Below are positions 54,070 to 63,431 of a DNA stretch of 64,000 bases, piece by piece. The position numbers and the translations under genes were made by a program. Positions within the stretch are counted from its first letter, which is position 1; each line of letters begins with the position of its first letter. The notes under the pieces were generated by a model, which was not told the DNA's origin, did no database searches, and was given only the letters and a program-made list of their open reading frames with translations. Source of the stretch: Autumnicola psychrophila (GTDB lineage Bacteria; Bacteroidota; Bacteroidia; Flavobacteriales; Flavobacteriaceae); contig NZ_JAVRHN010000003.1 of assembly GCF_031846645.1 (NCBI RefSeq), positions 186,001 through 250,000 on the forward strand, given 5' to 3'.

Positions 54070-55065
54070 ATGAATAAATACATTGTATTGAAAAACAGAC
54101 CGAAAGGTAAACCTTCCCTGAATGATTTTGAAACAAAAGAAACAGAAAAGCCGCAACCCGGCGAGGGAGACATTCTTCTTAAAGCTTTATATGTTTCTGT
54201 AGATCCTTATCTAAGAGGAAGAATGCGGGATCAAAAATCATACATTCCTCCTTTTAAACTAGATGAACCAATAGAATCTATGGTCGTTGCTGAAGTTGAG
54301 GATTCCAAAAATAAAAACTTCAGCAAAGGAGACTTTGTAAGTGGCATGTTGGATTGGAAGGAATACCAGGTTTCAGATGGCAAAGGGCTTAACAAAATAA
54401 AAAAAAATAATGCTGCCTTATCGGCTTTTTTAGGCATACTCGGTCTCACAGGTATTACAGCTTATTTGGGTCTGGAGAAAATAGGTAAATTGAAAGAAGG
54501 AGAAACTCTATTAGTTTCAGGAGCGGCCGGTGCTGTTGGTAGCATTGTAGGCCAGATAGGAAAAATAAAAGGTTGTAAAGTAGTTGGAATAGCCGGCAGC
54601 GACGAAAAAATCAAAAAAATAACTGAGGATTTTCAATTTGATGAAGGTATCAATTATAAAGCTGCAGAAAATATACAGGAAGAAATAAAAAAAGCCTGTC
54701 CAAACGGAGTTGATGTTTACTTCGATAATGTTGGCGGAGAAATACTGGATGCGGCAGTATTGAATATGAATAAGTTTGGCCGTGTAATAAATTGTGGTGC
54801 TATTTCTATTTACAATGCTGAAGAGCAACCGACAGGACTTCGGCTTGAACCCTTTTTATTTAAAAATAGTATTATAATGCAGGGCTTTACAGTTAGGGAT
54901 TATGCCGAAGATTTTCAGCCTGCAATAAGACAACTTTCAGAATGGTTAAAAGAGGATAAACTACGCTATGAAGAGACTATAGTTGAAGGATTTGAAGAAA
55001 TTCCGCAAGCTTTTCTGGATCTTTTTGAAGGTAAAAATAAGGGGAAAATGGTTGTAAAAGTTTAG
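54070..55065 (+). CDS. NADP-dependent oxidoreductase (zinc-free MDR, CurA-like)
   Basis: A 331-residue medium-chain reductase of the leukotriene B4 dehydrogenase/CurA-like branch, without the zinc-binding residues. It has PYLRGRMRDQKSYIPPF, the nucleotide-binding SGAAGAVGSIVGQIGKIKGC and VYFDNVGGEILDAA. It likely reduces alpha,beta-unsaturated carbonyls with NADPH. Standalone; a hairpin follows before the convergent SDR gene. Confidence 0.9.
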   Translation: MNKYIVLKNRPKGKPSLNDFETKETEKPQPGEGDILLKALYVSVDPYLRGRMRDQKSYIPPFKLDEPIESMVVAEVEDSKNKNFSKGDFVSGMLDWKEYQVSDGKGLNKIKKNNAALSAFLGILGLTGITAYLGLEKIGKLKEGETLLVSGAAGAVGSIVGQIGKIKGCKVVGIAGSDEKIKKITEDFQFDEGINYKAAENIQEEIKKACPNGVDVYFDNVGGEILDAAVLNMNKFGRVINCGAISIYNAEEQPTGLRLEPFLFKNSIIMQGFTVRDYAEDFQPAIRQLSEWLKEDKLRYEETIVEGFEEIPQAFLDLFEGKNKGKMVVKV

Positions 55066-55093
55066 GTGTTTTGAGGAAAGTATGTAAAACAAA

Positions 55094-55130
55094 AAAGAGG
55101 CTGTTCGGATTCCAAACAACCTCTTTCTAA
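55094..55130. terminator. Terminator hairpin between the MDR and SDR genes
   Basis: AAAGAGGCTGTT (55094-55105) with AACAACCTCTTT (55115-55126), one mismatch. Confidence 0.78.
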
Positions 55131-55145
55131 TTCTAGTCTATACTT

Positions 55146-55892
55146 TTATTGTGCCTGGTCCGTTGGCATAATGTAAACATCATTGATGTTTGTTCTTTTA
55201 GGCTGGGTTAAAGAATAGTAAATTGCATCTGCAATATCCTGTGCCTGCAATGGCGTTAATTCTTTAAACATTGGCTCCATATCTTTCTTGATCTCATCAT
55301 CGGTAATTGTATCTGTTAATTCTGTGGATACAAAACCCGGATCAATAGAAGTTACATTAATTCCGAAATGTGGAGCTAATTCTGCTCTAAGGCCTTCAGT
55401 AAACATTTTTACCGCTGCTTTTGTTGCACAGTAAACTGCACCACCAGGATAATATTTTCTTCCGGCGCTGGAAGAAATGTTTATTATATGCCCGCTTTTC
55501 TGTTCCATCAAAGTAGGCAGAACTGCGGCTACTCCGTTAGTGACACCCTTAATATTTACATCTATCATTTTATCCCACTCCTCGGTATGGAGGTTCTTAA
55601 TATAAGAAAGTGGCATTAATCCTGCATTATTTATAATTCCAAAAATGCTTCCGAATTCTTCTAAAGTTGCTGATACAATTTTCTTAAAATCTTCTTTATT
55701 GGTGACATCTCCCGAAATTACCAGAGCCTTTCCCCCATTCTTTTCGATTTCATCTTTCAAAGATATTAATCTCTCTTCACGGCGCGCGCTTAATACAACA
55801 TTTGCTCCTTCCTGAGCTAATTTTTTGGCTGTCGCTTCTCCAATTCCGCTAGATGCTCCGGTTATAATAAGTGTTTTTCCTTCTAAATTCAT
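55146..55892 (-). CDS. Short-chain dehydrogenase/reductase
   Basis: A 248-residue classical SDR. Cofactor motif TGASSGIGEATA, NNAG (GIINNAGLMPLSYI), catalytic Ser in NISSSAG and YCATK for Tyr/Lys. It resembles the NADP-dependent YdfG-like branch. Substrate not determined. Another SDR of a different branch lies 292 bases upstream on the same strand. Confidence 0.9.
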   Translation of the reverse strand: MNLEGKTLIITGASSGIGEATAKKLAQEGANVVLSARREERLISLKDEIEKNGGKALVISGDVTNKEDFKKIVSATLEEFGSIFGIINNAGLMPLSYIKNLHTEEWDKMIDVNIKGVTNGVAAVLPTLMEQKSGHIINISSSAGRKYYPGGAVYCATKAAVKMFTEGLRAELAPHFGINVTSIDPGFVSTELTDTITDDEIKKDMEPMFKELTPLQAQDIADAIYYSLTQPKRTNINDVYIMPTDQAQ

Positions 55893-56132
55893 CTTGTTTA
55901 TTTTTTATTCAGATAAAAGTTAAGGTTTAGACGCTTCAAAATCGCCAATTTTAAACTTTTAATATGGGTTTAACTGCTACACTTAACCTATATCAATATT
56001 TGACATTTCAGCCTCTTAAAATTTTTGTGATAGCCGTTAAATTCCAAAAAAAATTTTTGAGTAAGAATTCTGCGAAAGCAATTCGGTAAGTCCATCTGAA
56101 AAAGCTTGACGGGACTCCGATAGGAAGAATAA

Positions 56133-56173
56133 AAAAAGGGACTTTACGAATGGATTCTATAAAATCCCTTTTT
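56133..56173 (-). terminator. Terminator of the second SDR gene
   Basis: AAAAAGGGA (56133-56141) pairs with TCCCTTTTT (56165-56173) with further A/T pairing inside; the T run follows on the minus strand. Confidence 0.78.
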
Positions 56174-56184
56174 AAAAATGTAAC

Positions 56185-56898
56185 TTATTTCTTTGGCGGT
56201 TGTGAAGGTCTAACTTCAATTTTACTTGGTAAGGTACGAGGATTCATTTTTAGAAGATCTACTACAAGTTCTCCTATATCTTCAGGTTGAATTTTCCAGC
56301 TATCTTCGGGGCTTGGAGTGTGATCATTAAAATGAGTAGCTACAGATCCCGGCATAATAGTGCTTACATTAATACCTTTTTGCCTAAGGTCCAACATAAC
56401 GGCCTGGGTAAAACCTGTAAGACCAAATTTACTTGCATTATAAGCTGCCCCACCGGTAAAGAAATTAGTACCTGCAAGGCTGGAAATAGTAATTAGATAC
56501 CCTTTTGATTTTTCAAGCGTATCCAGAGAAGCTTTTGCACTATAAAACACACCAGTTAAATTGGTGTCGATCGTATCCTGCCACTGCTCGAGAGTTAAAT
56601 CATCTATAGATCCAAAGTGGCCAACCCCGGCATTAGCAACCACAACATCTATTTGCCCCCATTTATCGGTAACTTCTTTTATTGCCTTTTCCTGACTCTC
56701 AAACTGGCGCACATCGGCTTCCACTCCTAATACCTCTCCACGGGATTGTAATTGTTTCGCGGCTTCTTCAGCACGTTCAGCAGACCGGCTTGTGATAGCC
56801 ACTTTCATACCCAATGCTAACAGGGACTCTGCCACACCGTATCCTATCCCTTTTGTCCCCCCGGTGATAAATGCTACTTTTCCTTCTAGTTTACTCAT
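56185..56898 (-). CDS. Short-chain dehydrogenase/reductase
   Basis: A 237-residue classical SDR. TGGTKGIGYGVAESL, VVVANAGVGHFGSI, ITISSLAGTNFF with catalytic Ser, and YNASKFG. The 3-ketoacyl-ACP reductase-like pattern does not fix the substrate. A terminator follows it, so it is separate from the downstream SDR. Confidence 0.9.
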   Translation of the reverse strand: MSKLEGKVAFITGGTKGIGYGVAESLLALGMKVAITSRSAERAEEAAKQLQSRGEVLGVEADVRQFESQEKAIKEVTDKWGQIDVVVANAGVGHFGSIDDLTLEQWQDTIDTNLTGVFYSAKASLDTLEKSKGYLITISSLAGTNFFTGGAAYNASKFGLTGFTQAVMLDLRQKGINVSTIMPGSVATHFNDHTPSPEDSWKIQPEDIGELVVDLLKMNPRTLPSKIEVRPSQPPKK

Positions 56899-57018
56899 AA
56901 GTTTTTATTTTTTGAATTATTTTAAAGCTAATGAAGATTGCCACTTCGTTAAAGGATAAAGGTTTAATTTATTGTTAATTTTAAATGAAAACACCTGCAC
57001 AAAATGTGAGTTAAAATC

Positions 57019-57048
57019 TTTCACACAATTGCAAAAAAAGTAACTTTG
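57019..57048 (+). promoter_or_regulatory. Bacteroidota-type promoter of the 57123 gene
   Basis: TTTC (57019-57022), 18-base spacer, TAACTTTG (57041-57048). The -7 part is an exact TAnnTTTG match; the -33 is one base off TTTG. Confidence 0.5.
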
Positions 57049-57122
57049 CACAAAATTAAAAATAGCTTCATTTGGAGCTTTTTGAAAATGAAACTTTTTA
57101 ACCTGATATAAAATATAGTCCC

Positions 57123-57497
57123 TTGGAAAATATAAAAGCTCAAAATTTGCTAAATAGAATCCACCGCGATTTAAACCGCAACGGAATCATTATTAATACT
57201 CTTGTAAAAGACCTTCAAGAATTAAGAGATCTAGTAGTGGAAGAAGGTAATCCCTTGCTGGCAAAAGTTATCAGGTTAGCCTACGAACACATCGAGGCTT
57301 GTGAAGGTTTTGAGATTCCGATTCCGGATGACGAACCAATTGAAGAGGGTGAAACTACTGAAATTACCGAGAAAACAAGCGGACAGGAAAGTTTAGATTA
57401 TTTATTTTCTTTAATGGCAGATCCTTCTAATAAAGTTAACGAGATAGAAATTCGGGAATATGTAAATGCCTTCAGAGCCTATGAGGAGGAGAACTAG
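57123..57497 (+). CDS. Conserved hypothetical protein with acidic linker
   Basis: A 124-residue protein with a helical N-terminus (AQNLLNRIHRDLNRNGIIIN, about 5-55), an acidic linker (PDDEPIEEGETTEITEKTSG) and a C-terminal helix pair (SLDYLFSLMADPSNKVNEIE). TTG start at 57123; no in-frame ATG precedes. No signal peptide, so cytoplasmic. It reads like a flavobacterial conserved hypothetical of unknown role. Confidence 0.7.
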   Translation: MENIKAQNLLNRIHRDLNRNGIIINTLVKDLQELRDLVVEEGNPLLAKVIRLAYEHIEACEGFEIPIPDDEPIEEGETTEITEKTSGQESLDYLFSLMADPSNKVNEIEIREYVNAFRAYEEEN

Positions 57498-57590
57498 CAT
57501 TTTTCTTTTTCTGTAAAGACTTCTGGAATAAATTTTAAAGAGACAGATTTCGGTTCAGTCTTTGAATAAGTAATTGCTAAAAAATTGTTG

Positions 57591-58208
57591 ATGAAAAGGA
57601 AAGCGAAATCTAGAAAGAAGTCGCGTATACGGTTATTGCACCAGTATTATAGTTATACAGGATTCTATAAGTTTGTTTGGAAGAGTATAAAGAAAGCAAT
57701 AGTTCCCATTGTTCTTTTTATAGGAGCTCTACTGGCTCTCGACTATTTTGTACTCGACATAGAAGGAATGCTGGTAACAGTTACAGAAACCTATTCTCCT
57801 TTAGGGATTATTAGTGTGTTTTTTGTTTCTGAATCGTTGCTTGGTCTTGTGCCTCCTGAATTATTTATTGCCTGGTCTGGAAAATCAGCCAGCCCCATCC
57901 TGAATCTTTCATTGTTGGCAGCTGCTTCCTATGCTGGAGGAATAGTGTCCTATTTTATAGGAAAAGGTATAACCAAGATCCCTTCTGTACATGAGCAACT
58001 GGAAGTAAATATGGCTCAACATATTGCCAATACAAGAAAATGGGGTGGTTTTTTAATTATTGTTGGAGCTCTACTTCCAATTCCGTTTGCTATAACAAGT
58101 ATTGCTGCCGGCATAATAAGATTTCCCTTTCTAAGTTACCTTATGTTCGGATTGCTCCGATTTGTAAGATTCTATCTTTACGCACTTGTTATTTTCGAAA
58201 TGGTTTAG
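57591..58208 (+). CDS. DedA/YqaA-like small membrane protein
   Basis: A 205-residue inner membrane protein with about five helices. It shows the VTT-like pattern VFFVSESLLGLVPPELFIAW and the helix pair LLPIPFAITSIAAGIIRFP. Start is ATG 57591 rather than upstream TTGs (57585, 57588). Related in fold to TVP38 at 37479, and probably involved in lipid or ion homeostasis. Confidence 0.82.
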   Translation: MKRKAKSRKKSRIRLLHQYYSYTGFYKFVWKSIKKAIVPIVLFIGALLALDYFVLDIEGMLVTVTETYSPLGIISVFFVSESLLGLVPPELFIAWSGKSASPILNLSLLAAASYAGGIVSYFIGKGITKIPSVHEQLEVNMAQHIANTRKWGGFLIIVGALLPIPFAITSIAAGIIRFPFLSYLMFGLLRFVRFYLYALVIFEMV

Positions 58209-58318
58209 AATATAAGCTTTCTCCTTAAAATCTTCAAAAAGAGCACTAAAATTTTCCCAATAAGCTGTGGCATCTATAGGATTTGAACTAATTTCAACCT
58301 GAACCAAAATCAGATTGA

Positions 58319-59113
58319 ATGGATTCAAAGTTTAAAAAGATGGCCAGGGTAGGCTATGTGGCTAAAGGTAGTGTTTACGCTATTACTGGTGTATTAACTT
58401 TTATGGCCGCTTTTAATTTGGGAGGGCAAAAAACAGGAAAATTACAGGTAATCGAATTTCTTGAAAAACAACCCTTTGGAAATGCTCTTTTAATTCTTAT
58501 AGGCTTAGGGCTGTTGTGCTATGCAGGCTGGCGTTTTATCCAGTCCATCAGCGATCCTGAAGATATAGGATCAGATAAAAAAGGCAAGGCTAAACGTACA
58601 GGTTTTTTCGTAAGTGGCCTAATCTACTTAGGCTTAGCCATTTATTCTTTTATGCAGCTTTTTACTGCAGGATCTTCCGGGGGTGGAGGCGGACAAAGTT
58701 CCTCCTTTCTGGCCGGACAAGCAGGAGTCTATATTTTTGCTGTTGTAGGAGCCGCCTTAGCGGTAGCAGGAGCTTTTCAAATTAAAAAAGCTTATACTAA
58801 TGAATTTTTGAAAAAGTTCAATTACAAATCCATTTCTGAAGAGAAGCGTAGGAAAACAATCAAGAATTCAGGATACCTTGGGTTAATTGCTCGGGGTATT
58901 ATACTGGGAATCCTGGCTTTTTTCTTTATTAGGGCTGCAATGGAATCAAACACATCAGACATTAAGAGTACAACAGATGCTTTTTCTTTTATTCAGGAAT
59001 CCTCGTATGGATCCTGGTTACTGGGAGCAGTTGCAGCAGGTCTGGTGTGCTATGCTATTTATATGTTTATGATGGCACGTTACCGTCAATTTCAGGACGG
59101 AGAAAGTGAATAA
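58319..59113 (+). CDS. DUF1206 domain membrane protein
   Basis: A 264-residue protein with about six helices in three similar pairs: ARVGYVAKGSVYAITGVLTF, a middle pair (RTGFFVSGLIYLGLAIYSFM) and YLGLIARGIILGILAFFFIR. This is the DUF1206 repeat, function unknown. Glycine-rich periplasmic loop GSSGGGGGQSS. It sits before Pmp3 in a block of membrane-stress genes. Confidence 0.9.
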   Translation: MDSKFKKMARVGYVAKGSVYAITGVLTFMAAFNLGGQKTGKLQVIEFLEKQPFGNALLILIGLGLLCYAGWRFIQSISDPEDIGSDKKGKAKRTGFFVSGLIYLGLAIYSFMQLFTAGSSGGGGGQSSSFLAGQAGVYIFAVVGAALAVAGAFQIKKAYTNEFLKKFNYKSISEEKRRKTIKNSGYLGLIARGIILGILAFFFIRAAMESNTSDIKSTTDAFSFIQESSYGSWLLGAVAAGLVCYAIYMFMMARYRQFQDGESE

Positions 59114-59143
59114 TCTAATATTAATCAACTAAATCAATTAAGT

Positions 59144-59296
59144 ATGTTAACGATAATTCTAAATATTCTTTTACCACCTGTAGCAGTTTATATGAAACAC
59201 GGAGTGGGATCTACACTGTTAATCAGCATAATATTAACCATTATAGGTTGGATACCGGGTGTAATTCATGCATTTTTGGTTAATGGAACCAAATAA
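59144..59296 (+). CDS. Pmp3/YqaE family membrane peptide (50 aa)
   Basis: ATG 59144, TAA 59296. MLTIILNILLPPVAVYMKHG followed by VGSTLLISIILTIIGWIPGV and IHAFLVNGTK. Two transmembrane helices with the Pmp3 signature (LPP-AV, G-IPG-IHA). Members stabilise membrane potential under salt and cold stress. It lies 30 bases after the DUF1206 gene, possibly co-transcribed, and the hairpin downstream ends the unit. Confidence 0.9.
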   Translation: MLTIILNILLPPVAVYMKHGVGSTLLISIILTIIGWIPGVIHAFLVNGTK

Positions 59297-59347
59297 ACAA
59301 ATTAGCTGTTGATAAGACAGGCTCTCATCAGCAAACTTTTTGACAAG

Positions 59348-59394
59348 AACAGGCATTTTCTTCTTTAAAGAGAGAAAATGCCTGTTTTTTTTAA
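59348..59394 (+). terminator. Strong Rho-independent terminator
   Basis: AACAGGCATTTTC (59348-59360) perfectly pairs with GAAAATGCCTGTT (59374-59386), followed by a T run. Confidence 0.9.
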
Positions 59395-59417
59395 TTTTGT
59401 GAATAAATAAGATATTC

Positions 59418-60452
59418 TTATTTCTCTTCATCCTTTGATACCTCCTTCTGCCACTGCCAGGCACTTTTTAAAGCTTCTGAGAGGCTTCGACTTGCATTCC
59501 AACCTAAGACTCTATTGGCCTTTTCTGTATCAGCAAAAGCAGCAATTACATCCCCCTCTCTTCGTCCCGCAATTTTGTACGGCAGCTTTGCCCCCGTAGA
59601 TTCCTGGAAGGTATTGATTACCTCCAGAACGGTATTACCCTTTCCTGTTCCAAGATTGAAAACTTCATAATTAGATTCTTCTTTACCTTCAATTAAACGT
59701 CCCAAGGCTACTACGTGTGCCTGAGCAAGATCCATAACATGAATGTAATCTCTTATACATGTTCCATCACGGGTGGGATAATTATCACCGAAAACTGACA
59801 GTTCCTGTCTTTGACCTATCGCTGTCTGGGTAATAAAAGGAACAAGATTTTGAGGAGTGCCAATAGGAAGCTCCCCTATTGCTGCTGAAGGATGTGCTCC
59901 TATCGGATTAAAATATCTGAGTGAAATAGCCTTTAAACCTGTTGCTACTTTACAGGTATCGGCTATAATCTCTTCTCCAATCTGTTTCGTATTTCCATAA
60001 GGTGACTCTGCCTTTTTTACCGGTGCATTCTCATTGATTGGAAGCTCGTCTGCCTGGCCGTATACTGTACAGGAAGAACTAAAAATAAAATTTGCCTTCG
60101 GTTTCTCCTGCAACTCCTGCAAAAGATAGACGAGAGTGGAAAGATTGTTTTCATAGTACAATAGAGGATTTTCCACACTTTCACCCACTGCCTTAGAAGC
60201 AGCAAAGTGTATAACACCATCAATGTCCTTGTATTTCTCGAAAAACTTCTTTACAGCCTCCTTTTCACGGAGATCGATTTGTTCAAAAGCAGGTCTTTTC
60301 TGGCTTATGCTTACTATTCCCTCCAGTACATCTAAAGAAGAATTAGATAGATCATCAATAATTACTACTTCGAAGCCTTTTTCCTGTAAAGCCACTACCG
60401 TATGAGAACCAATAAATCCTAAACCTCCTGTTACTAATATTTTTGAGCTCAT
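59418..60452 (-). CDS. galE: UDP-glucose 4-epimerase
   Basis: A 344-residue extended SDR that interconverts UDP-glucose and UDP-galactose for surface polysaccharide or galactose use. Rossmann motif VTGGLGFIGSHTVVAL at the start, FSSSCTVYG with catalytic Ser, and SPYGNTKQIGE with the Tyr-x3-Lys pair. I start at ATG 60452; the longer frame to 60575 adds residues unlike GalE. Confidence 0.93.
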   Translation of the reverse strand: MSSKILVTGGLGFIGSHTVVALQEKGFEVVIIDDLSNSSLDVLEGIVSISQKRPAFEQIDLREKEAVKKFFEKYKDIDGVIHFAASKAVGESVENPLLYYENNLSTLVYLLQELQEKPKANFIFSSSCTVYGQADELPINENAPVKKAESPYGNTKQIGEEIIADTCKVATGLKAISLRYFNPIGAHPSAAIGELPIGTPQNLVPFITQTAIGQRQELSVFGDNYPTRDGTCIRDYIHVMDLAQAHVVALGRLIEGKEESNYEVFNLGTGKGNTVLEVINTFQESTGAKLPYKIAGRREGDVIAAFADTEKANRVLGWNASRSLSEALKSAWQWQKEVSKDEEK

Positions 60453-60591
60453 TTGTTTCTGTTCTTTACTGTGCAAAATAGGAAAAATAGATCCTTTCCA
60501 CTTTCTATTCTTTAAAAAAAATCTGGATGATTTATATTTATTTTTTAGAGAATAGAATAAAGTAATTAGAGGCAAAATTCCTTATATCCGC

Positions 60592-60599
60592 TATCTTTG
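60592..60599 (+). promoter_or_regulatory. -7 box TATCTTTG of the DUF3817/mscS unit
   Basis: Exact TAnnTTTG match 20 bases before the ATG, giving a very short leader. -33 not seen. Confidence 0.5.
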
Positions 60600-60618
60600 C
60601 CATTGGAAATTAAATACT

Positions 60619-60903
60619 ATGCAAAAAGAAAGCAAAAGAAAGACGTTTAAATGGATAAGCATTCTCGAAGGACTCTCCTATTTAATATTACTACTAATTG
60701 CAATGCCTCTTAAATATTTTTTTGATCAGCCAGAGATGGTTCGCTGGGTAGGAATGGCTCATGGTGTTTTATTTATTGCTTACGTACTAGGTGCAATGCT
60801 GCTCTACAAGAGCATGAAATGGAAATTAAAGGACCTTACAATAATATTGCTCTGCTCCTTACTTCCATTTGGGCCATTTTATGTCGACAAAAGATACCTT
60901 TAG
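60619..60903 (+). CDS. DUF3817 family small membrane protein
   Basis: A 94-residue protein with three helices: FKWISILEGLSYLILLLIAM, GWVGMAHGVLFIAYV-type segment (VRWVGMAHGVLFIAYVLGAM) and a last helix ending PFGPFYVDKRY, all matching DUF3817. Function unknown, often beside transport genes. Its TAG stop (60901-60903) is directly followed by the MscS ATG (60904), so they are co-transcribed. Confidence 0.88.
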   Translation: MQKESKRKTFKWISILEGLSYLILLLIAMPLKYFFDQPEMVRWVGMAHGVLFIAYVLGAMLLYKSMKWKLKDLTIILLCSLLPFGPFYVDKRYL

Positions 60904-62205
60904 ATGATGGATTTTAATCAGGACTATAAACAAATTTTTTGTCTTTTAGAGAACCTATTAGTATCCCAGGGAGTAAATACTTTACTCGCAATGTATATTA
61001 ATTTATTGGTGAACCTTAGCGTTCTGGTTCTTCTAATTCTACTTACTAATTACGTTATTAAACGCTTTGTAGTTGAAACTTTTAGAGCTTTTACAGACAA
61101 AACAACCACGACTTTTGACGACTTTCTGATAAAAAGTAATTTTCCGAAATATGTAGGACAGATTATTCCTCTACTAATCATATATTATTCAGTCCCTCAC
61201 ATATTTGCAGATTTTCCTCTTCTGCTCCAGAGCATACTTTTCCTGTTTAACATCTATGTAATTATTCTGGCTGTGTGGATTGTGCGAAGTTTAATCCGTA
61301 CCTCCCGAAATTACCTAATGACCCAGGAAGAATATGGAGATAAGCCTATAGAAAGTTATAGTCAGGTAGTTCTTATTATTCTATGGGTGATAGGCTTTAT
61401 GTTTATTTTTGCTGAAATTACGGGTAAATCTGTTATCAGTTTTGCCATATCTCTTGGTGCTGCCTCAGCAATCCTTCTACTTGTTTTTAAAGATACCATT
61501 TTAGGATTTGTAGCTTCTATCCAGGTTTCAGTAAACGATATTGTAAGAATAGGAGACTGGATCACCTTTAGTAGGTATGGCGCAGACGGGAATGTAACCG
61601 AAATAAACCTCGCTACCGTGCGGGTACAAAATTGGGATAATACCTTTACCACTATTCCCACCTATAGTCTCATTTCTGATTCGTTCCAAAACTGGAGGGG
61701 AATGCAGGAAAGTCCCGGCAGACGTATAAAAAGAGCTATATATCTTAAACAAAGCTCTGTAAAGTTTTTAACTCCTGAAGATCTTCAAAGATTCAGGAAA
61801 ATTAAACTAGTTTCAAATTATGTAGAAGGTCGTCAGGCGGAAATAGACAGGTATAATGAAAAGAATAATGTAGATAAAAGTATTTATTTAAACGGTCGCA
61901 ATCAAACTAATCTGGGGATATTTAGAAAATATGCCGATACGTACCTACACGAGCATTCCGCAATTAATAAGGATTTATACATTATTGTAAGACAACTTGC
62001 GCCGACGGCACAAGGTTTACCACTGGAAATTCTTTGCTTCAGCAAAGACAAAAGGTGGGAAAATTTTGAATATATAACGGCTGATATTTTTGATCATTTA
62101 ATAGCGTCTGTTCCTTTTTTTGATTTAAAACTTTTTGAATCACCTTCAGGAGACGATTTAAAAAATATTATAACGGAGTCAGGTAAAAAGCAAGATCAGA
62201 TTTAA
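60904..62205 (+). CDS. MscS family mechanosensitive channel
   Basis: A 433-residue small-conductance mechanosensitive channel with four to five N-terminal helices. The pore helix region is FAISLGAASAILLLVFKDTI with the following GFVASIQVSVNDIVRIGDWI (beta domain start), then VTEINLATVRVQNWDNTFTT and IPTYSLISDSFQNWRG. The long cytoplasmic C-terminus has no extra domain. Releases solutes on osmotic downshift. Confidence 0.92.
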   Translation: MMDFNQDYKQIFCLLENLLVSQGVNTLLAMYINLLVNLSVLVLLILLTNYVIKRFVVETFRAFTDKTTTTFDDFLIKSNFPKYVGQIIPLLIIYYSVPHIFADFPLLLQSILFLFNIYVIILAVWIVRSLIRTSRNYLMTQEEYGDKPIESYSQVVLIILWVIGFMFIFAEITGKSVISFAISLGAASAILLLVFKDTILGFVASIQVSVNDIVRIGDWITFSRYGADGNVTEINLATVRVQNWDNTFTTIPTYSLISDSFQNWRGMQESPGRRIKRAIYLKQSSVKFLTPEDLQRFRKIKLVSNYVEGRQAEIDRYNEKNNVDKSIYLNGRNQTNLGIFRKYADTYLHEHSAINKDLYIIVRQLAPTAQGLPLEILCFSKDKRWENFEYITADIFDHLIASVPFFDLKLFESPSGDDLKNIITESGKKQDQI

Positions 62206-62230
62206 TTATCTTAGTAATAAACTCCCCTAA

Positions 62231-63328
62231 ATGAAATTGAAGCCTTTTTTACTGGGTTTTGGCATTCTTGCCGTCTTATTAACACTCGCACCTATAATTG
62301 CAGCCGATTACTGGTGGATTCGTATGTTTGATTATCCTCATACCCAACTCACCATTCTAACCATGGTTGCCCTGGTGGTTTACTTTGCAAAGTTCGATAT
62401 AAGATCCTGGAAGGATTATGCTTTTGTTGTGGTTCTCACTGCGTGCTTCGTATTTCAATTGTTAAAAATTTACCCTTATCTTCCACATAAGCAGTATGAG
62501 GTTGGAGAAGCTTCAGAAGACATAAAGCAAGAAAATACTATTCGCTTTTTTGCTGCGAATGTTCTGCAAAAAAATGAAACTTCAGATTTACTTATTAAAG
62601 AATTGGAAAATCAGAATCCGGACGTAATTTTATTAACTGAAACAAATTACAAATGGAAGAAAAGCCTAAGTGAAGCGACATCAAACTTTCCGTTTAAAGT
62701 AGAAGTACCCATGGATAATACTTATGGTATGCTTTTATACTCAAAACTTCCTCTAAAGAATTCAAAAATAAATTTTTTGGTAGATGATAGTATTCCTTCC
62801 ATAGAAACTATTGTAGAATTGAGATCAGGTAAGGATGTACAGCTCTTTGCTATTCATCCTACACCTCCAATGCCACAGCACAACCCCTCCTCTACCGATA
62901 GAGATGCAGAAATGATGATAATTGCCAAAAAAACAAGAGCATCAAAATTACCTGTAATTGTTGCCGGTGATTTTAATGATGTAGCCTGGTCCAGTACAAC
63001 GGGACTCTTTAAGGCTGTTGGTGGCTTACTTGACGTAAGAGTGGGGCGTGGATTTTTTAATACTTTTGATGCTACCAGTTCTCTTTTGCGTTGGCCTTTA
63101 GACCATTTTTTTGTTACAGAAGATTTTCGCCTGGTGGACTGCAGAACAATTGCTAATATTGACTCTGATCATTTCCCTTTTTACCTCACTTTAAGTTTTG
63201 AACCCGAACACGCGAATATGCAAAAGGCGGCAGCACCAACTAAAGAGCAAATAATGTTGGCTAATACCCAGATAGCTGAAGCTAGAAAAAAACAAGAAGA
63301 AGAAAACAATAGAAATAAAAAGGAGTAA
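62231..63328 (+). CDS. Membrane-anchored endonuclease/exonuclease/phosphatase family protein
   Basis: A 365-residue protein with three N-terminal helices (about 5-85), then an EEP domain facing the periplasm: FFAANVLQKNETSDLLIKEL, NPDVILLTETNYKWK (catalytic Glu), AIHPTPPMP (His), VIVAGDFNDVAWSST (Asp/Asn) and the terminal DSDHFPFYLTL (Asp-His pair). All catalytic positions are present, so it is likely active, perhaps on lipids or phosphodiesters outside the cell. Lys/Glu-rich tail. Lies between two MscS genes. Confidence 0.9.
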   Translation: MKLKPFLLGFGILAVLLTLAPIIAADYWWIRMFDYPHTQLTILTMVALVVYFAKFDIRSWKDYAFVVVLTACFVFQLLKIYPYLPHKQYEVGEASEDIKQENTIRFFAANVLQKNETSDLLIKELENQNPDVILLTETNYKWKKSLSEATSNFPFKVEVPMDNTYGMLLYSKLPLKNSKINFLVDDSIPSIETIVELRSGKDVQLFAIHPTPPMPQHNPSSTDRDAEMMIIAKKTRASKLPVIVAGDFNDVAWSSTTGLFKAVGGLLDVRVGRGFFNTFDATSSLLRWPLDHFFVTEDFRLVDCRTIANIDSDHFPFYLTLSFEPEHANMQKAAAPTKEQIMLANTQIAEARKKQEEENNRNKKE

Positions 63329-63431
63329 ATGTCTTGCATCTTCAACTGTTAAGAATTCCTTAATCTCTACCATTTCTGAGATTTTCAATCAGGTAAATGC
63401 TATTTTAGAAGGAAATAACAGCGAATTTTAA

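Noticed and set aside
60453..60575. Longer N-terminus for galE
   Set aside because: Extra residues are unlike GalE; ATG at 60452 gives the standard start SSKILVTGGLGFIGS.
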